Assembly: GCF_029223485.1 (NCBI RefSeq)
Contig: NZ_JARHTP010000006.1
Location: 310,001-374,000, forward strand
DNA: 64,000 bases
Source: Streptomyces coacervatus
Lineage (GTDB): Bacteria; Actinomycetota; Actinomycetes; Streptomycetales; Streptomycetaceae
Direction: 5' to 3'
Made by a program: the position numbers and the translations under genes. The notes under the pieces are model-generated. The model had not been told where the DNA came from, did no database searches, and worked only from the letters and a program-made list of their open reading frames with translations. Of this stretch, positions 34,567 to 43,535 are shown one piece after another. Position 1 is the stretch's first letter. Each line of letters starts with the position of its first letter.

Positions 34567-35022
34567 TCAGCAGGCGTCGAACATCGCGCGCAGTGCGCCG
34601 TACAGCACCTCACGCTGCTCGCCGGACATCCCCTCCAGACCCGGCACCGCGGAGAAGAGCTTCTCCTCCAGAGCCGCTCGCAGCCGCCGCCCCTTGGGGG
34701 TCAGGGCGAGCTGTTTGACCCGCCGGTCGGCCGGGCTCGGGCGGCGCTCGATGAGGCCGCTGTCCTCCAACTTGTCGGCGATGCCGGTCACATAGGAGGC
34801 GTCACACTGGAGCACATCGGCGATCTCCCGCATGGAGCGCGGGTCGCCGACCAGTCGGATGGTCTTGGCCTGCTGCGGGGTGAGACCGAAGGCCGCCGCC
34901 GTCCCCGCGTAGTGGTCGCGCAGCTTCCCGAACAGCACGAAGAAGAGCTCGAAGATCTCCTTCCGCAATGAGTCCCCCACGGGACTGCTCGCCGGCTCCG
35001 ACCGGGAGGCATCAGTGGTCAC
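34567..35022 (-). CDS. MarR family transcriptional regulator
   Basis: The 151-residue product has FGLTPQQAKTIRLVGDPRSM, a recognition helix CDASYVTGIADKLE and the wing SPADRRVKQLALTPKG. It shares most of its length with the MarR protein at 26554. The GTG at 35022 is chosen because family similarity starts soon after; the frame opens further upstream with low-complexity sequence. Matching inverted repeats before this gene and before the exporter operon suggest autorepression and exporter control. Confidence 0.92.
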   Translation of the reverse strand: MTTDASRSEPASSPVGDSLRKEIFELFFVLFGKLRDHYAGTAAAFGLTPQQAKTIRLVGDPRSMREIADVLQCDASYVTGIADKLEDSGLIERRPSPADRRVKQLALTPKGRRLRAALEEKLFSAVPGLEGMSGEQREVLYGALRAMFDAC

Positions 35023-35063
35023 GCGCTCACACCCTTGGGCTCGTTCTTGCCTGAACCTTGAAT

Positions 35064-35080
35064 CAGTCAAGGATAGACTG
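35064..35080. promoter_or_regulatory. Probable MarR operator upstream of marR gene
   Basis: CAGTCAAGGATAGACTG has the same CAGTC-N7-GACTG arrangement as the operator at 34511-34527. It lies about 42 nt before the GTG start of the MarR gene. Confidence 0.7.
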
Positions 35081-35245
35081 TGCCATCGACACGGAGAAGA
35101 CGGACGGCCTGTTCCTTGACTTGCTAAAGGATTGGCTCGAACATGTACGAGGAGGGGAGGAGGGGGTGCGCATGACATGCCGGCGACGAAGCAGCCGCCG
35201 CGGAGGCCTTCGGGGCGCCGCCGCGTGCACCGCCGACGCCTGAAT

Positions 35246-36079
35246 TCACCGCGCCGGGCGATCTCCGTAAACCGGAGGAATCTCTTTCGGTAGCGGATTG
35301 TCGAGATTCGCGTCGGCGTCCAGAACGGTCAGCCTGAGTTGATTGATCCAGGCCGCCGGTTCCGTTCCGAGTCCCTTTTCCATGTCTCGACGCAGGCGCT
35401 CGAAAAGTTCAATTGCCGACGTTCGCCGGCCGCTTCGCTGAAGTGCCACCATATGAAGCGCATGAAGGTATTCGTGCGTTCTGTTTCGCGCGGTGAGTTC
35501 GGTGAGTTCATCGAGCACGAGGTGGTGCCGGCCGAGTTCCAGATCCAGCGCGATACGCCGTTCCGTCGCGGTGCGGCGACGCTCTTCGAGCGCCAGGATC
35601 TCGCGCTCCAGCACGGGGCCCGGCTGCAGATCGGCCAGCGCGGGGCCGCGCCACAGGCCGAGCGCGGCGTGCAGCAGCCGCGCGGCCTCGTCACGGTCCC
35701 CGGCCTCGCCCCTCCGGTTGCCCAGGTCGACCAGCCGCCTGAAGTCCGCGGCATCGCTGGCGAAGCACTCCCCCGGCCGCAGAACGTATCCGCCGGGCAC
35801 CGTCTGAAGGATCTCCTTGGCGTCCGGTCGCCCCCGCCCGTGACAGGGCAACGCGGAGGCCAGGGCATGCCGCAGGCGCATCACATAGGCATGGATCGCG
35901 CTGGTGGCACGCCGGGGCGGGTGTCCCGCCCACAGCTCCTCGGTGATCACGAGGTTCGTCACCAGGATGCCCGGGTTGAGGGCGAACAGAGCGAGCAGAT
36001 TGCGGGGTTTCCCGGCGGTGGGGACGATCGATGTCTCTCCCACGCCCGCCTGGAACGGCCCCAGGAGTTCGACGTACAT
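35246..36079 (-). CDS. SARP family transcriptional regulator (AfsR/DnrI/RedD-type)
   Basis: The 277-residue product starts MYVELLGPFQA with an OmpR-like winged helix (about residues 1-95), ending in the strand ILQTVPGGYVLRPGE. A bacterial transcriptional activation domain follows (about 100-250). No ATPase or TPR domain follows, so it is a small SARP. Such proteins activate biosynthetic operons by binding heptameric direct repeats. The ATG at 36079 is chosen because GGAGGG lies six nt upstream. It is probably the pathway-specific activator of the polyketide genes. Confidence 0.93.
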   Translation of the reverse strand: MYVELLGPFQAGVGETSIVPTAGKPRNLLALFALNPGILVTNLVITEELWAGHPPRRATSAIHAYVMRLRHALASALPCHGRGRPDAKEILQTVPGGYVLRPGECFASDAADFRRLVDLGNRRGEAGDRDEAARLLHAALGLWRGPALADLQPGPVLEREILALEERRRTATERRIALDLELGRHHLVLDELTELTARNRTHEYLHALHMVALQRSGRRTSAIELFERLRRDMEKGLGTEPAAWINQLRLTVLDADANLDNPLPKEIPPVYGDRPAR

Positions 36080-36241
36080 CCCCATCCCTCCGAACAGCGC
36101 CACAGAGCCGGCGTGTACAGGACGATGCCGTTTCAGCTGATCGCCTCAGGCGTCGTCGGCTCTCTGACCAGTGGGGGGGTGTTGATCGGCCTGGGACAGG
36201 ATGCCAACGCCTCGCGGGAGCCGCCATTCCGCCGATCCACC

Positions 36242-36257
36242 ACTGCCGTACGGCAGT
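36242..36257. promoter_or_regulatory. 16-bp perfect palindrome upstream of SARP gene
   Basis: ACTGCCGTACGGCAGT lies about 165 nt before the SARP start and 86 nt after the LuxR stop. The surrounding 36258-36300 is AT-rich, so this may be a promoter/operator for the SARP gene. Confidence 0.5.
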
Positions 36258-36342
36258 TACCCCCGAGTAATCACCAGAAATTAGACCATTCCACCATCGT
36301 GCGCGACAGTGCGCCAGAGCCCCCGCCCTGGCGCACGTCCGG

Positions 36343-37092
36343 CTACCGCTGGTGCGCCTGGAGCGCCAGGATGGCGAGCTGGGTACGGTCTCGGAGCCCG
36401 TACTTGCGCAGCACCGCGGCGAGATGGCTCTTCACCGTGGCCTCTCCGACATGCAGCCGAGCCGCTATCTCGGAGTTGTTGAACCCCCGGGCGACCAGCC
36501 TGGTCACATCCAGCTGCCGCTGGGTGAGTCCCTCCATGTCGGCACCGGGTTCCGTCGGCCCGCACTCGGCGCCGCACGCGGCCCCGGACACCTCGGGCGC
36601 CCGGGACGCCGCCTGGGTGAGCTGCCGGACCAGGGCCTCCGTCGCATCGAAGTCCAGCACCGTGTCGTTGCGTGCCACGGCCCGTACGGCGTCGCGCAGC
36701 CGGTCCGGCGGCGCCAGCCGGGGAAGATAGCCGCGGGCACCCGCCAGCAGCATCATGGGAACGTCCCCCGACTTCTCCGTGAGCACCACCACCCCGACCC
36801 CCAGGCTGCTCAGGCCCTTGATGACCTCCGGTACGGCGGAGCACGGGCCCGGGTCCCCGGCCAGGACCACGTGCGGCCGCAGGTTGGCGGCGAGGCAGAG
36901 GAGCTCCGCCTGCGAATCGGCCTCACCGATGACGGCCAGGCCGTCGTCGGCCTCCAGAACCGTCCGCAGACCGATGCGATAGATCTCCTGGCGCTCGCAG
37001 ATCAGCACCCGGACACCGGATTCGACGGCCGAAACCGCCTGTTCGTCGCCTGGTATGGCGACCATGGATGTATGTATGGACAAGGCGTGCAT
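36343..37092 (-). CDS. LuxR/NarL-family regulator with atypical receiver domain
   Basis: The 249-residue product has a receiver-like N-terminal domain (about 25-150) and a GerE-type HTH (about 185-245: LTQRQLDVTRLVARGFNNSE, ARLHVGEATVKSHLA). The receiver lacks the acidic pair (CERQ replaces the usual DD) and has LAGDPG where LLDLRMP is expected. Phosphorylation by a kinase is therefore doubtful. No sensor kinase is nearby. It is probably a ligand-controlled or constitutive cluster regulator. Confidence 0.9.
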   Translation of the reverse strand: MHALSIHTSMVAIPGDEQAVSAVESGVRVLICERQEIYRIGLRTVLEADDGLAVIGEADSQAELLCLAANLRPHVVLAGDPGPCSAVPEVIKGLSSLGVGVVVLTEKSGDVPMMLLAGARGYLPRLAPPDRLRDAVRAVARNDTVLDFDATEALVRQLTQAASRAPEVSGAACGAECGPTEPGADMEGLTQRQLDVTRLVARGFNNSEIAARLHVGEATVKSHLAAVLRKYGLRDRTQLAILALQAHQR

Positions 37093-37187
37093 GAACGTCC
37101 CCCGTAAATCACGGACATGGTGCCTGTTGGATGCGGTCCACCTGGAAGGTGGCGCGTCGACATTTATTTATACCCGTGACCGCTTCA

Positions 37188-38162
37188 CTATCGCTGAACT
37201 TGGGACGAACTCGGCATGGGACGTACATCATAGTGCTGAGCCGACCTGGCGATGAGATCGCTTTCTGTACATCGATATCCCTGACTTCCGGGAAATTCCA
37301 GAGCCAAAGTCGCCAGAGTGGCTCCGAGTTGTGCGGACGCCCGGTCGCCGAGACCCCGCACGAGACCCGCCAGAAAACCGGCCCGTAATGCGTCGCCGGC
37401 CCCGGTCGGATCGGTGACGGACACCGCGGGCACCGCCGGGACGTGCACGGATCCGGACCCGGCTCGGTCGATACGGACGCCCTCCCGGCCCTGGGTGACG
37501 ATCCACGCCCCCACCCGCTCCAGCACTTCGGACGCCGGGCGCCCGACAAGGCGCAACAGCAGTGCCCGCTCATAGGAGTTGGTGAACAGATACCGGGCGC
37601 CCTCGATCATCGCCATCACGTCCGCCGCCGTCATCCGGGCCAGCTGCTGGGACGGATCGGCGGCGAACGGAAGCCCGAGTCTGCGGCAGGCGGCGGCGTG
37701 CCGCAGCATCGCCGTCGGGTCGTCGGGCCCCACGAGCACGAAGTCGGCACCGCCGGCGCGGTCGAGCACCTCCTCCAGGTCGATGTCGGCCGCCTCGGTC
37801 ATCGCCCCGCTGTAGAAGGTCGCGATCTGGTTCTGGTCGGCGTCGGTGGTGCACACGAAGCGGGCCGTGTACCTGCTTTCGGACACGCGGACCTGCGCGG
37901 TGTCCACCCCGGCGGCCTCCAGCCGGCCGCGGTACTCGCCGAAGTCCCGTCCGGCCGCCCCGACCAGGAGGGGCCGCCGGCCGAGGATGCCGAGGCCGTA
38001 GGCGATGTTGGCCGCGACACCGCCGTAGCGGATGTCGAGTTCATCGGCGAGGAAGGACAGCGAGACCGCGGCGAGCTGGTCGGGGACGAGCTGTTCGCTG
38101 AAGCGGCCGGGAAACAGCATGAGATGGTCGGTCGCGATGGACCCGGTGACCGCGATACGCAC
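37188..38162 (-). CDS. PfkB family kinase, adenosine kinase-like
   Basis: The 324-residue product starts with GTG and has the PfkB features YGGVAANIAYGLGILG and the catalytic DPTGAGDALRAGF. Placement 13 nt after metK suggests adenosine salvage from S-adenosylhomocysteine, which would drain product from methyl transfer. Adenosine kinase-metK pairs are plausible methyl-cycle support. Ribokinase-like activity on another sugar remains possible. Confidence 0.88.
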   Translation of the reverse strand: MRIAVTGSIATDHLMLFPGRFSEQLVPDQLAAVSLSFLADELDIRYGGVAANIAYGLGILGRRPLLVGAAGRDFGEYRGRLEAAGVDTAQVRVSESRYTARFVCTTDADQNQIATFYSGAMTEAADIDLEEVLDRAGGADFVLVGPDDPTAMLRHAAACRRLGLPFAADPSQQLARMTAADVMAMIEGARYLFTNSYERALLLRLVGRPASEVLERVGAWIVTQGREGVRIDRAGSGSVHVPAVPAVSVTDPTGAGDALRAGFLAGLVRGLGDRASAQLGATLATLALEFPGSQGYRCTESDLIARSAQHYDVRPMPSSSQVQR

Positions 38163-38175
38163 CCGAGTACCCCCG

Positions 38176-39387
38176 TCAGAGACCGGTCGCGTGGCGCAGG
38201 CCGTCGACGCGGTCGAGCCGTTCCCAGGGCAGGTCCAGGTCCGTCCGGCCGAAGTGCCCGTATGCGGCGGTCGGTGCGTAGATCGGGCGCAGCAGCCCGA
38301 GGTCGCGCACGATCGCGGCCGGCCGCAGGTCGAACACGTCGAGGATCGCGGACCGGATCTTCAGCGGATCCACGGTCTCGGTGCCGAAGGTCTCCAGGAA
38401 GAGGCCGACCGGCGCGGCCTTTCCGATGGCGTACGAGACCTGCACCTCCAGGCGGTCCGCGAGCCCGGCGGCGACGGCGTTCTTCGCGACCCAGCGCATC
38501 GCGTACGCGGCCGAGCGGTCCACCTTCGAGGGGTCCTTGCCCGAGAAGGCGCCGCCGCCGTGCCGCGCCGTGCCGCCGTACGTATCGACGATGATCTTGC
38601 GTCCGGTGAGGCCGGCGTCGCCCATGGGGCCGCCGGTGACGAACCGTCCGGTGGGGTTGACGAGCAGCCGCACCGCGGAGGTGTCGATCGCCAGGTCCGC
38701 CAGTACGGGGGCGATGACGTGCTCGCGGACGTCCGGTTCGAGCAGCTCGGCGAGATCGACATCGGCGGCGTGCTGGGCCGAGACGACCACCGTGTCCAGC
38801 CGCACCGGGGCACCGCCGGCGTACTCGACCGACACCTGTGCCTTGCCGTCCGGACGCAGGTAGGGGACCACGCCGTTCTTGCGCACGGCGGTGAGGCGCC
38901 GGGCCAGCCGGTGGGCCAGCGTGATCGGCAGCGGCATCAGCTCGGGCGTCTCCCGGCAGGCGTACCCGAACATCAGCCCCTGGTCCCCGGCGCCCTGTCG
39001 GTCCAGGTCCCCGGTCGCCTCGCCGGTCCTGGTCTCGTACGCCGTGTCCACGCCCTGTGCGATGTCGGGCGACTGACTGCCGATGGACACGCTGACACCG
39101 CAGGAGGCGCCGTCGAAGCCCTTCAGCGAGGAGTCGTAGCCGATGCCGAGGACGACCTCGCGGACGACCGCCGGGACGTCCACCGTCGCGGAGCTGGTCA
39201 CCTCTCCGGCGACATGCACCTGCCCGGTGGTCACCATCGTCTCGACGGCGACCCGGGCGGTGGGGTCCTGGGCGAGATACGCGTCGAGCACGGTGTCGCT
39301 GACCAGGTCGCAGATCTTGTCGGGATGGCCCTCGGTGACGGACTCACTGGAAAACAGGAGCCCCGATATCTCCGGTATCTCCGGCAT
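38176..39387 (-). CDS. metK: S-adenosylmethionine synthetase
   Basis: The 403-residue product has family signatures ESVTEGHPDKICD, GAGDQGLMFGYA and GGGAFSGKDPSKVDRS, and matches the standard length. It makes SAM from methionine and ATP. Because it lies within the polyketide cluster, it is likely a dedicated second copy that supplies methyl donor. Housekeeping metK is usually elsewhere, though that cannot be checked here. The ATG at 39387 starts shortly before the conserved FSSESVTEGHP. Confidence 0.96.
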   Translation of the reverse strand: MPEIPEISGLLFSSESVTEGHPDKICDLVSDTVLDAYLAQDPTARVAVETMVTTGQVHVAGEVTSSATVDVPAVVREVVLGIGYDSSLKGFDGASCGVSVSIGSQSPDIAQGVDTAYETRTGEATGDLDRQGAGDQGLMFGYACRETPELMPLPITLAHRLARRLTAVRKNGVVPYLRPDGKAQVSVEYAGGAPVRLDTVVVSAQHAADVDLAELLEPDVREHVIAPVLADLAIDTSAVRLLVNPTGRFVTGGPMGDAGLTGRKIIVDTYGGTARHGGGAFSGKDPSKVDRSAAYAMRWVAKNAVAAGLADRLEVQVSYAIGKAAPVGLFLETFGTETVDPLKIRSAILDVFDLRPAAIVRDLGLLRPIYAPTAAYGHFGRTDLDLPWERLDRVDGLRHATGL

Positions 39388-39521
39388 GGGTGACAGACAC
39401 CGTCCTTTGCAAGGCGTCGATGACGTACAGGGTTGAAGTGCGGGAGGGGCCGCGGGCCGGCGAGGCGGGGGTTCCTCGTCGGCCCGCGGGGTTGGGGTGC
39501 TTCGGGCGAGCGCCCGCCGGC

Positions 39522-40688
39522 TCAGAAGGCCAGGCGGTCCTCCATGCGGCGGCGCCACACGCGTGGGGGTGTCAGCTTCAGGGACAGGTCGCGGCCCAGG
39601 CACAGGAACGGGCTGGTGAAGTGGTGCATCGCGCCGATGCGCCGTGCCTCCTCGGTGATGGAGGAGGTGACGGGGCGCCGTCGGGCCTCGTAGGCCGCGA
39701 AGGCCTCGGCGAGCGACGTGGTGGTCAACTCAGGGCGGCTGCCCAGCTCCTGGCCCAGTACGTGCGCGTCGATGATGGCCTGGCCGCCGCCCTGGCCGGT
39801 GACCGGAGTGGTGGGGTGCGCCGCGTCGCCGAGCAGGGTGACCCGGCGGCCGCTCCAGGTCGGCGCGGGCGGGCGGTCGTGGATCTCGTTGCGCAGGATC
39901 GCGTCGGCCGGGGTCGCCTCGATCAGTTCGGCCACAGGTGCGTGGGCGTCGCGGAACCGGTCGAGGATCCAGCGTTTGCGCGCCTCGCCGGGAACGTCCC
40001 GCACGGTCTCCGGTACCGCGATCGTGGCCACCCAGTAGAGCCGCCCGTCGCTGATGTGCCACATGCCGAAGCTGCGGCCGCTGCCGAGCGTCTGGCGGGC
40101 GATGCCGATCGGCACGGCGGGATGGCTGAATGACGGTGCGATGCCGCGCAGTGCGACCCAGCCGGAGTAGCGGGGCTCGGCCGGACCGAGCAGTTGCCCG
40201 CGGATCACCGAACGCAGCCCGTCGGCACCCACCAGCAGCTCCCCGCGCTCTTCGGTTCCGTCCTCGAAGAGCAGGGTGACGCCGTCCTCGTCCTCGCGGT
40301 AGCCGACGGCGGTACGGCCGAGCCGGACCGCTTCCTCCGGCAGCGCGTCCAGCAGCGCCTGCTGGAGCTGGGCGCGGTGGACGACGACGGTGGGCTCGCC
40401 GATGCTGCGGCCGATGTCGCCCTGCGGCCAGGAGACCAGGCGGTGGCCGCGCCAGGAGTAGTAGCGGTAGTGCTCGATGGGCACGCCGGCGCGCAGTACG
40501 TCGTCCACGGCGCCGATTTCCCGCAGGGCCCGTACGGCGTTGGTCTGGACGCCGATGGCGGCGCCGATCGCGACCAGCTTGTGAGCCTGCTCGAACGCGA
40601 CCGCGTCGAAGCCCTGTTGGCGCAGCGAGATCGCCGTGGCGAGGCCGCCGATGCCGCCGCCGGCCACGAGGACACGTCCGCGGGACAT
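39522..40688 (-). CDS. FAD-dependent aromatic monooxygenase
   Basis: The 388-residue product has the N-terminal FAD motif VLVAGGGIGGLATAISLRQ and the second FAD motif LLGDAAHPTTPVTGQGGGQA. It belongs to the salicylate hydroxylase/PheA-TetX class, slightly shorter than PgaE-type enzymes. It hydroxylates an aromatic intermediate with NAD(P)H and O2. It is 1 nt from the preceding gene and probably cooperates with the small monooxygenase encoded there. Confidence 0.95.
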   Translation of the reverse strand: MSRGRVLVAGGGIGGLATAISLRQQGFDAVAFEQAHKLVAIGAAIGVQTNAVRALREIGAVDDVLRAGVPIEHYRYYSWRGHRLVSWPQGDIGRSIGEPTVVVHRAQLQQALLDALPEEAVRLGRTAVGYREDEDGVTLLFEDGTEERGELLVGADGLRSVIRGQLLGPAEPRYSGWVALRGIAPSFSHPAVPIGIARQTLGSGRSFGMWHISDGRLYWVATIAVPETVRDVPGEARKRWILDRFRDAHAPVAELIEATPADAILRNEIHDRPPAPTWSGRRVTLLGDAAHPTTPVTGQGGGQAIIDAHVLGQELGSRPELTTTSLAEAFAAYEARRRPVTSSITEEARRIGAMHHFTSPFLCLGRDLSLKLTPPRVWRRRMEDRLAF

Positions 40689-40689
40689 C

Positions 40690-41070
40690 TCAGACCACCT
40701 CGCCCGCGGACGTCTGGGCGCGTACGGAGAAGCGCAGCGAGCGCGCTTCCGTCATCGCCTCGCGCAGCGGTCGCACCAGTTCACGGTGTTCCTCGCTGCT
40801 CTCCCAGGCGCGGAAGGAGGCCATGTCCCGCCACTCGCTGGTGATCAGCCACTGCTCGGGGTCGGTGTCCGACCGGCAGAGCTGGTCCACTAGATGGCCC
40901 GGGGTGCCGCCCGCGACGAGGTGCCGTATCTGCTGATAGGCGTTCAGGAAGTCGGCGGTGCGGGCGAGCGGGACGCGGACCAGGAAGACGATCCGGGCGC
41001 GGTCGGCGGCCGGCTCGGCGTCGAGCAGCCCCTCGTGTGCTTCGGGGCGTTCGGAGAGGGTGTCAGACAT
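40690..41070 (-). CDS. Antibiotic biosynthesis monooxygenase (ABM) domain protein
   Basis: The 126-residue product has a ferredoxin-like ABM domain: RIVFLVRVPLARTADFLNAY, QWLITSEWRDMASFRAWESS and a closing LVRPLREAMTEARSL. Cofactor-free ABM enzymes oxidise anthrone-type rings to quinones. It overlaps the amidohydrolase gene by 8 nt. Quinone formation in the polyketide is the likely role. Confidence 0.9.
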   Translation of the reverse strand: MSDTLSERPEAHEGLLDAEPAADRARIVFLVRVPLARTADFLNAYQQIRHLVAGGTPGHLVDQLCRSDTDPEQWLITSEWRDMASFRAWESSEEHRELVRPLREAMTEARSLRFSVRAQTSAGEVV

Positions 41071-42190
41071 GCGGAGACCTTTCCGCGGTGGGCTGGGGGA
41101 CGAGGGCGGGCGCGGCCGTCCGGTCGAGTCCGAAGAGACGTACGGCGTTGCCGCCGAGCACGGCGCGTCGGCCGTCCTCGTCGAAGGGCAGTTGCTCTAC
41201 GGCGCGGAGCAGATCCGGAAGCTTGCGCGGCAGGGGCGGCGAGTCGGTGCCGAAGAGCATGCGCTCCGGGCCGAGGACCTCCGCGTTGAGCTTGAGGTGC
41301 GCCTGGCTGGAGACGGCGGTGTCGACGTACATACGCCGGACGGAGGCGCCGGGGGCCGCCGGGCGGGCGGGGGCGTCGGGCCGGGCGCCGGCCGGAGGAC
41401 CGGCCGGTGCCGCGGAACCCTGCGCGGGCGGGCCTCCGGCACCCCACGAGTCGCGGCGGACCGCGGCGTCCGACCCGACGCCGGGCGGTCCCGCGGAGCC
41501 TTCCGCAGGCGGACCCCCGGCACCCCATGGGCGGGGGCGGGCCGCGGCGTCGAGGCGTTCGGCCAGGGTTGCGATCGCTCCGCCGCCCGTGGAGCCGATG
41601 ACCGTAAGGTCGGGGTACTTCTCCAGCCACCCGGCGAAGGCGATCATCGCGAGGCCGGTGCCCATGTCGGCGTGCCGGACGATCTGTTCGACAAACCGGA
41701 AGTCCGTCACCGCGGCGCCGCCCGCCGGTTCCGCGGGCGGATGCACCAGCACCGGCTTGCCGATCTCGTCGGCGAAGCCGAAGAAGGAGTCCGCGTCCGG
41801 CGCGTCCAGGAAGCGGCCCTGCACCGAGGAGTTGACGATCAGGCCGACGAAGTGAGGGTTGGCGAGGGTCTCCCGGACGCCCTCGAAGTGGTCGTCGTCG
41901 CCGAACGGGTTCACGTAGACGTAGCCGCGCAGCTGGTCCGGGAAGCGGGCGAACACCCCCGCCATCCAGTCGTGGAAGGCGCGCAACCGGTCGCGGGACT
42001 GGGCGTAGTTGTCCACCCCCGGCACGCGCATCATCGCGCCCGCGCCCACCGGGCTCCCGATGATCGTGAGATCGATTCCGGCGGCCTCGCGGTCCGCGAT
42101 CATCCCGTCCACATCGGTCAGACTCGGCGGCATCGGAAACCGCCGGGCGGCCTCCGGTGGCGACAGATGCCCATGGATGTCGACGATCAC
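41063..42190 (-). CDS. Amidohydrolase family protein (ACMSD-like) with Pro/Ala/Gly-rich insert
   Basis: The 375-residue product has IVDIHGHLSPP with the first metal His pair, LVHPPAEP, a central barrel, and the late FGTDSPPLPRKLPDLL with the Asp ligand. It resembles 2-amino-3-carboxymuconate semialdehyde decarboxylase and gamma-resorcylate decarboxylases. A decarboxylation or hydrolysis in polyketide tailoring is plausible. A 60-70-residue insert rich in Pro, Ala and Gly (about 220-285) contains WGAGGPPAEGSAG and WGAGGPPAQGSAA as an internal duplication. The GTG start overlaps the preceding stop in GTGA. Confidence 0.88.
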   Translation of the reverse strand: MIVDIHGHLSPPEAARRFPMPPSLTDVDGMIADREAAGIDLTIIGSPVGAGAMMRVPGVDNYAQSRDRLRAFHDWMAGVFARFPDQLRGYVYVNPFGDDDHFEGVRETLANPHFVGLIVNSSVQGRFLDAPDADSFFGFADEIGKPVLVHPPAEPAGGAAVTDFRFVEQIVRHADMGTGLAMIAFAGWLEKYPDLTVIGSTGGGAIATLAERLDAAARPRPWGAGGPPAEGSAGPPGVGSDAAVRRDSWGAGGPPAQGSAAPAGPPAGARPDAPARPAAPGASVRRMYVDTAVSSQAHLKLNAEVLGPERMLFGTDSPPLPRKLPDLLRAVEQLPFDEDGRRAVLGGNAVRLFGLDRTAAPALVPQPTAERSPHV

Positions 42191-43140
42191 CGCGCACCTC
42201 CGGCCGCTTCCGCGGTCGCTCCCGGCCGGCTTCCGGGCGGCCCGGGCCGCCCCCCGGCCGCCCGGTGCGACGGGTCCGGTGTGCCGCCGGGCAGCGCGTG
42301 CGCGATGGACGCGCAGTCCAGGTCGCCCCAGCCGCGGGTCACGGCGTCGTGGTGGGCGGAATGGGCGGCCGCGGTCATGGGCAGGGCGGTGTCGCGGGCG
42401 TGCGCCGCCTGCTCGGCCAGGCGGAGGTCCTTGGTCATCAGGGCGAGGCGGAAGTCGGGGGCGCCGTAGCGGCCGGAAGCCATACGGCGCGCCTTGAAGC
42501 CCATCACCGGCGCGCTGAAGCCGCTGACCGTGACCGAGTCCAGGACCACGGACCGGTCCAGTCCCAGGGATTCGCCGAGCGCGACGACCTCGCCGAGGGC
42601 CTGCATCTCCAGGCCCATCAGCAGATTGAGCACCAGTTTGAGGTCCATGCCGGAGCCGAGCGGCCCGATGTGCGTGACCTCCTTGGCGAGGTCACGCAAC
42701 AGGGGCTGGACGCGCTCCAGTTGGTCCTGGGCCCCGCCCACGTACAGCCGCAGCTCGCCCTGTCCCGCGTGCACCGCGTTGCCGAGCATCCCGATGTCGA
42801 GGAGTTCGGCCCCGCGCTCCGCCACCCGGAGGGCGAGTTCCCGGATCGTCGCGGAGGCCACTGTGCCGAAGTTCAGGACGAGTTGGCCGGCGCCGAGGGC
42901 GTCGAGCAGTCCGCCCTGCAGCGTTGCGGTCAGGGCGGCGTCGTCGGCGAGGACCGTGATCACGTACTCCGCTCCGGCCGCCGCCTCGGCGGGTGTGGCC
43001 GCCAGCGCGATCCCGGACTCCGCGAGACCGGCGCGGCCCGGTGTCCGGTTCCAGGCCCGCACCGTGTGCCCCGTCTCCTCCAGGCGGCGGGCGAGGGGAA
43101 GCCCCATCGCCCCCAGCCCGAGCACCGCAATTCTGCTCAC
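42187..43140 (-). CDS. NAD(P)-dependent oxidoreductase, beta-hydroxyacid dehydrogenase/imine reductase-like
   Basis: The 317-residue product has the Rossmann motif IAVLGLGAMGLPLA, a GTVAS segment and the catalytic Lys region GSGMDLKLVLNLLMG of the 3-hydroxyisobutyrate dehydrogenase family. The final 30 residues are Pro/Gly/Ala-rich and outside the family. It overlaps both neighbours by GTGA junctions. It probably reduces or dehydrogenates a cluster intermediate; the substrate is unknown. Confidence 0.9.
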   Translation of the reverse strand: MSRIAVLGLGAMGLPLARRLEETGHTVRAWNRTPGRAGLAESGIALAATPAEAAAGAEYVITVLADDAALTATLQGGLLDALGAGQLVLNFGTVASATIRELALRVAERGAELLDIGMLGNAVHAGQGELRLYVGGAQDQLERVQPLLRDLAKEVTHIGPLGSGMDLKLVLNLLMGLEMQALGEVVALGESLGLDRSVVLDSVTVSGFSAPVMGFKARRMASGRYGAPDFRLALMTKDLRLAEQAAHARDTALPMTAAAHSAHHDAVTRGWGDLDCASIAHALPGGTPDPSHRAAGGRPGPPGSRPGATAEAAGGAR

Positions 43141-43508
43141 GCGGCGGCTCCTTCGTGTCCGACTGACGCCTCGGCCCGGCGGTCGGTGACCGTGGTCATC
43201 AGGTTGTCGGCGAAGAAGGCACGCAGGCCGTCCAGCGTGGTGAAGTCGTAGTCACCCTCGAAGACCTGGGACATCTGCCGGCCGACGTCGTGCACCGCGG
43301 TGGCGCGGGAGAGCATCTCCACCGCCGCGGTCAGGTCGCCGTCGAGGTCGAGGATCCGTACGAACTGGCCGTTCTTGCTGAACACCGAAGTGCTGTGCAG
43401 ACGGATGCCTCCCTCGCGCAGCGGCGGGTCGCCGCTGCCGACGAAGATGCGCTTGGCGATCTCGGCCTTGTCCGGCTTCACCGGGTACAGCAGGGCATAG
43501 CGGGGCAT
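43137..43508 (-). CDS. SchA/CurD-like domain protein
   Basis: The 123-residue product begins RYALLYPVKP and has FVRILDLDGDLTAAVEMLSR and FFADNLMTTVTDR, the pattern of SchA/CurD proteins from spore-pigment and pentangular polyketide clusters. The family is thought to act in cyclisation or oxidation of the polyketide, without firm biochemistry. It is the second of two adjacent family members. Confidence 0.88.
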   Translation of the reverse strand: MPRYALLYPVKPDKAEIAKRIFVGSGDPPLREGGIRLHSTSVFSKNGQFVRILDLDGDLTAAVEMLSRATAVHDVGRQMSQVFEGDYDFTTLDGLRAFFADNLMTTVTDRRAEASVGHEGAAA

Positions 43509-43535
43509 GTCAACTCCTCGGAGAAGGGCGGGAAT

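Noticed and set aside
35023..35178. Extended N-terminus of the second MarR protein
   Set aside because: The extra 52 residues lack family similarity and would cover the operator. The GTG at 35022 fits the family start.
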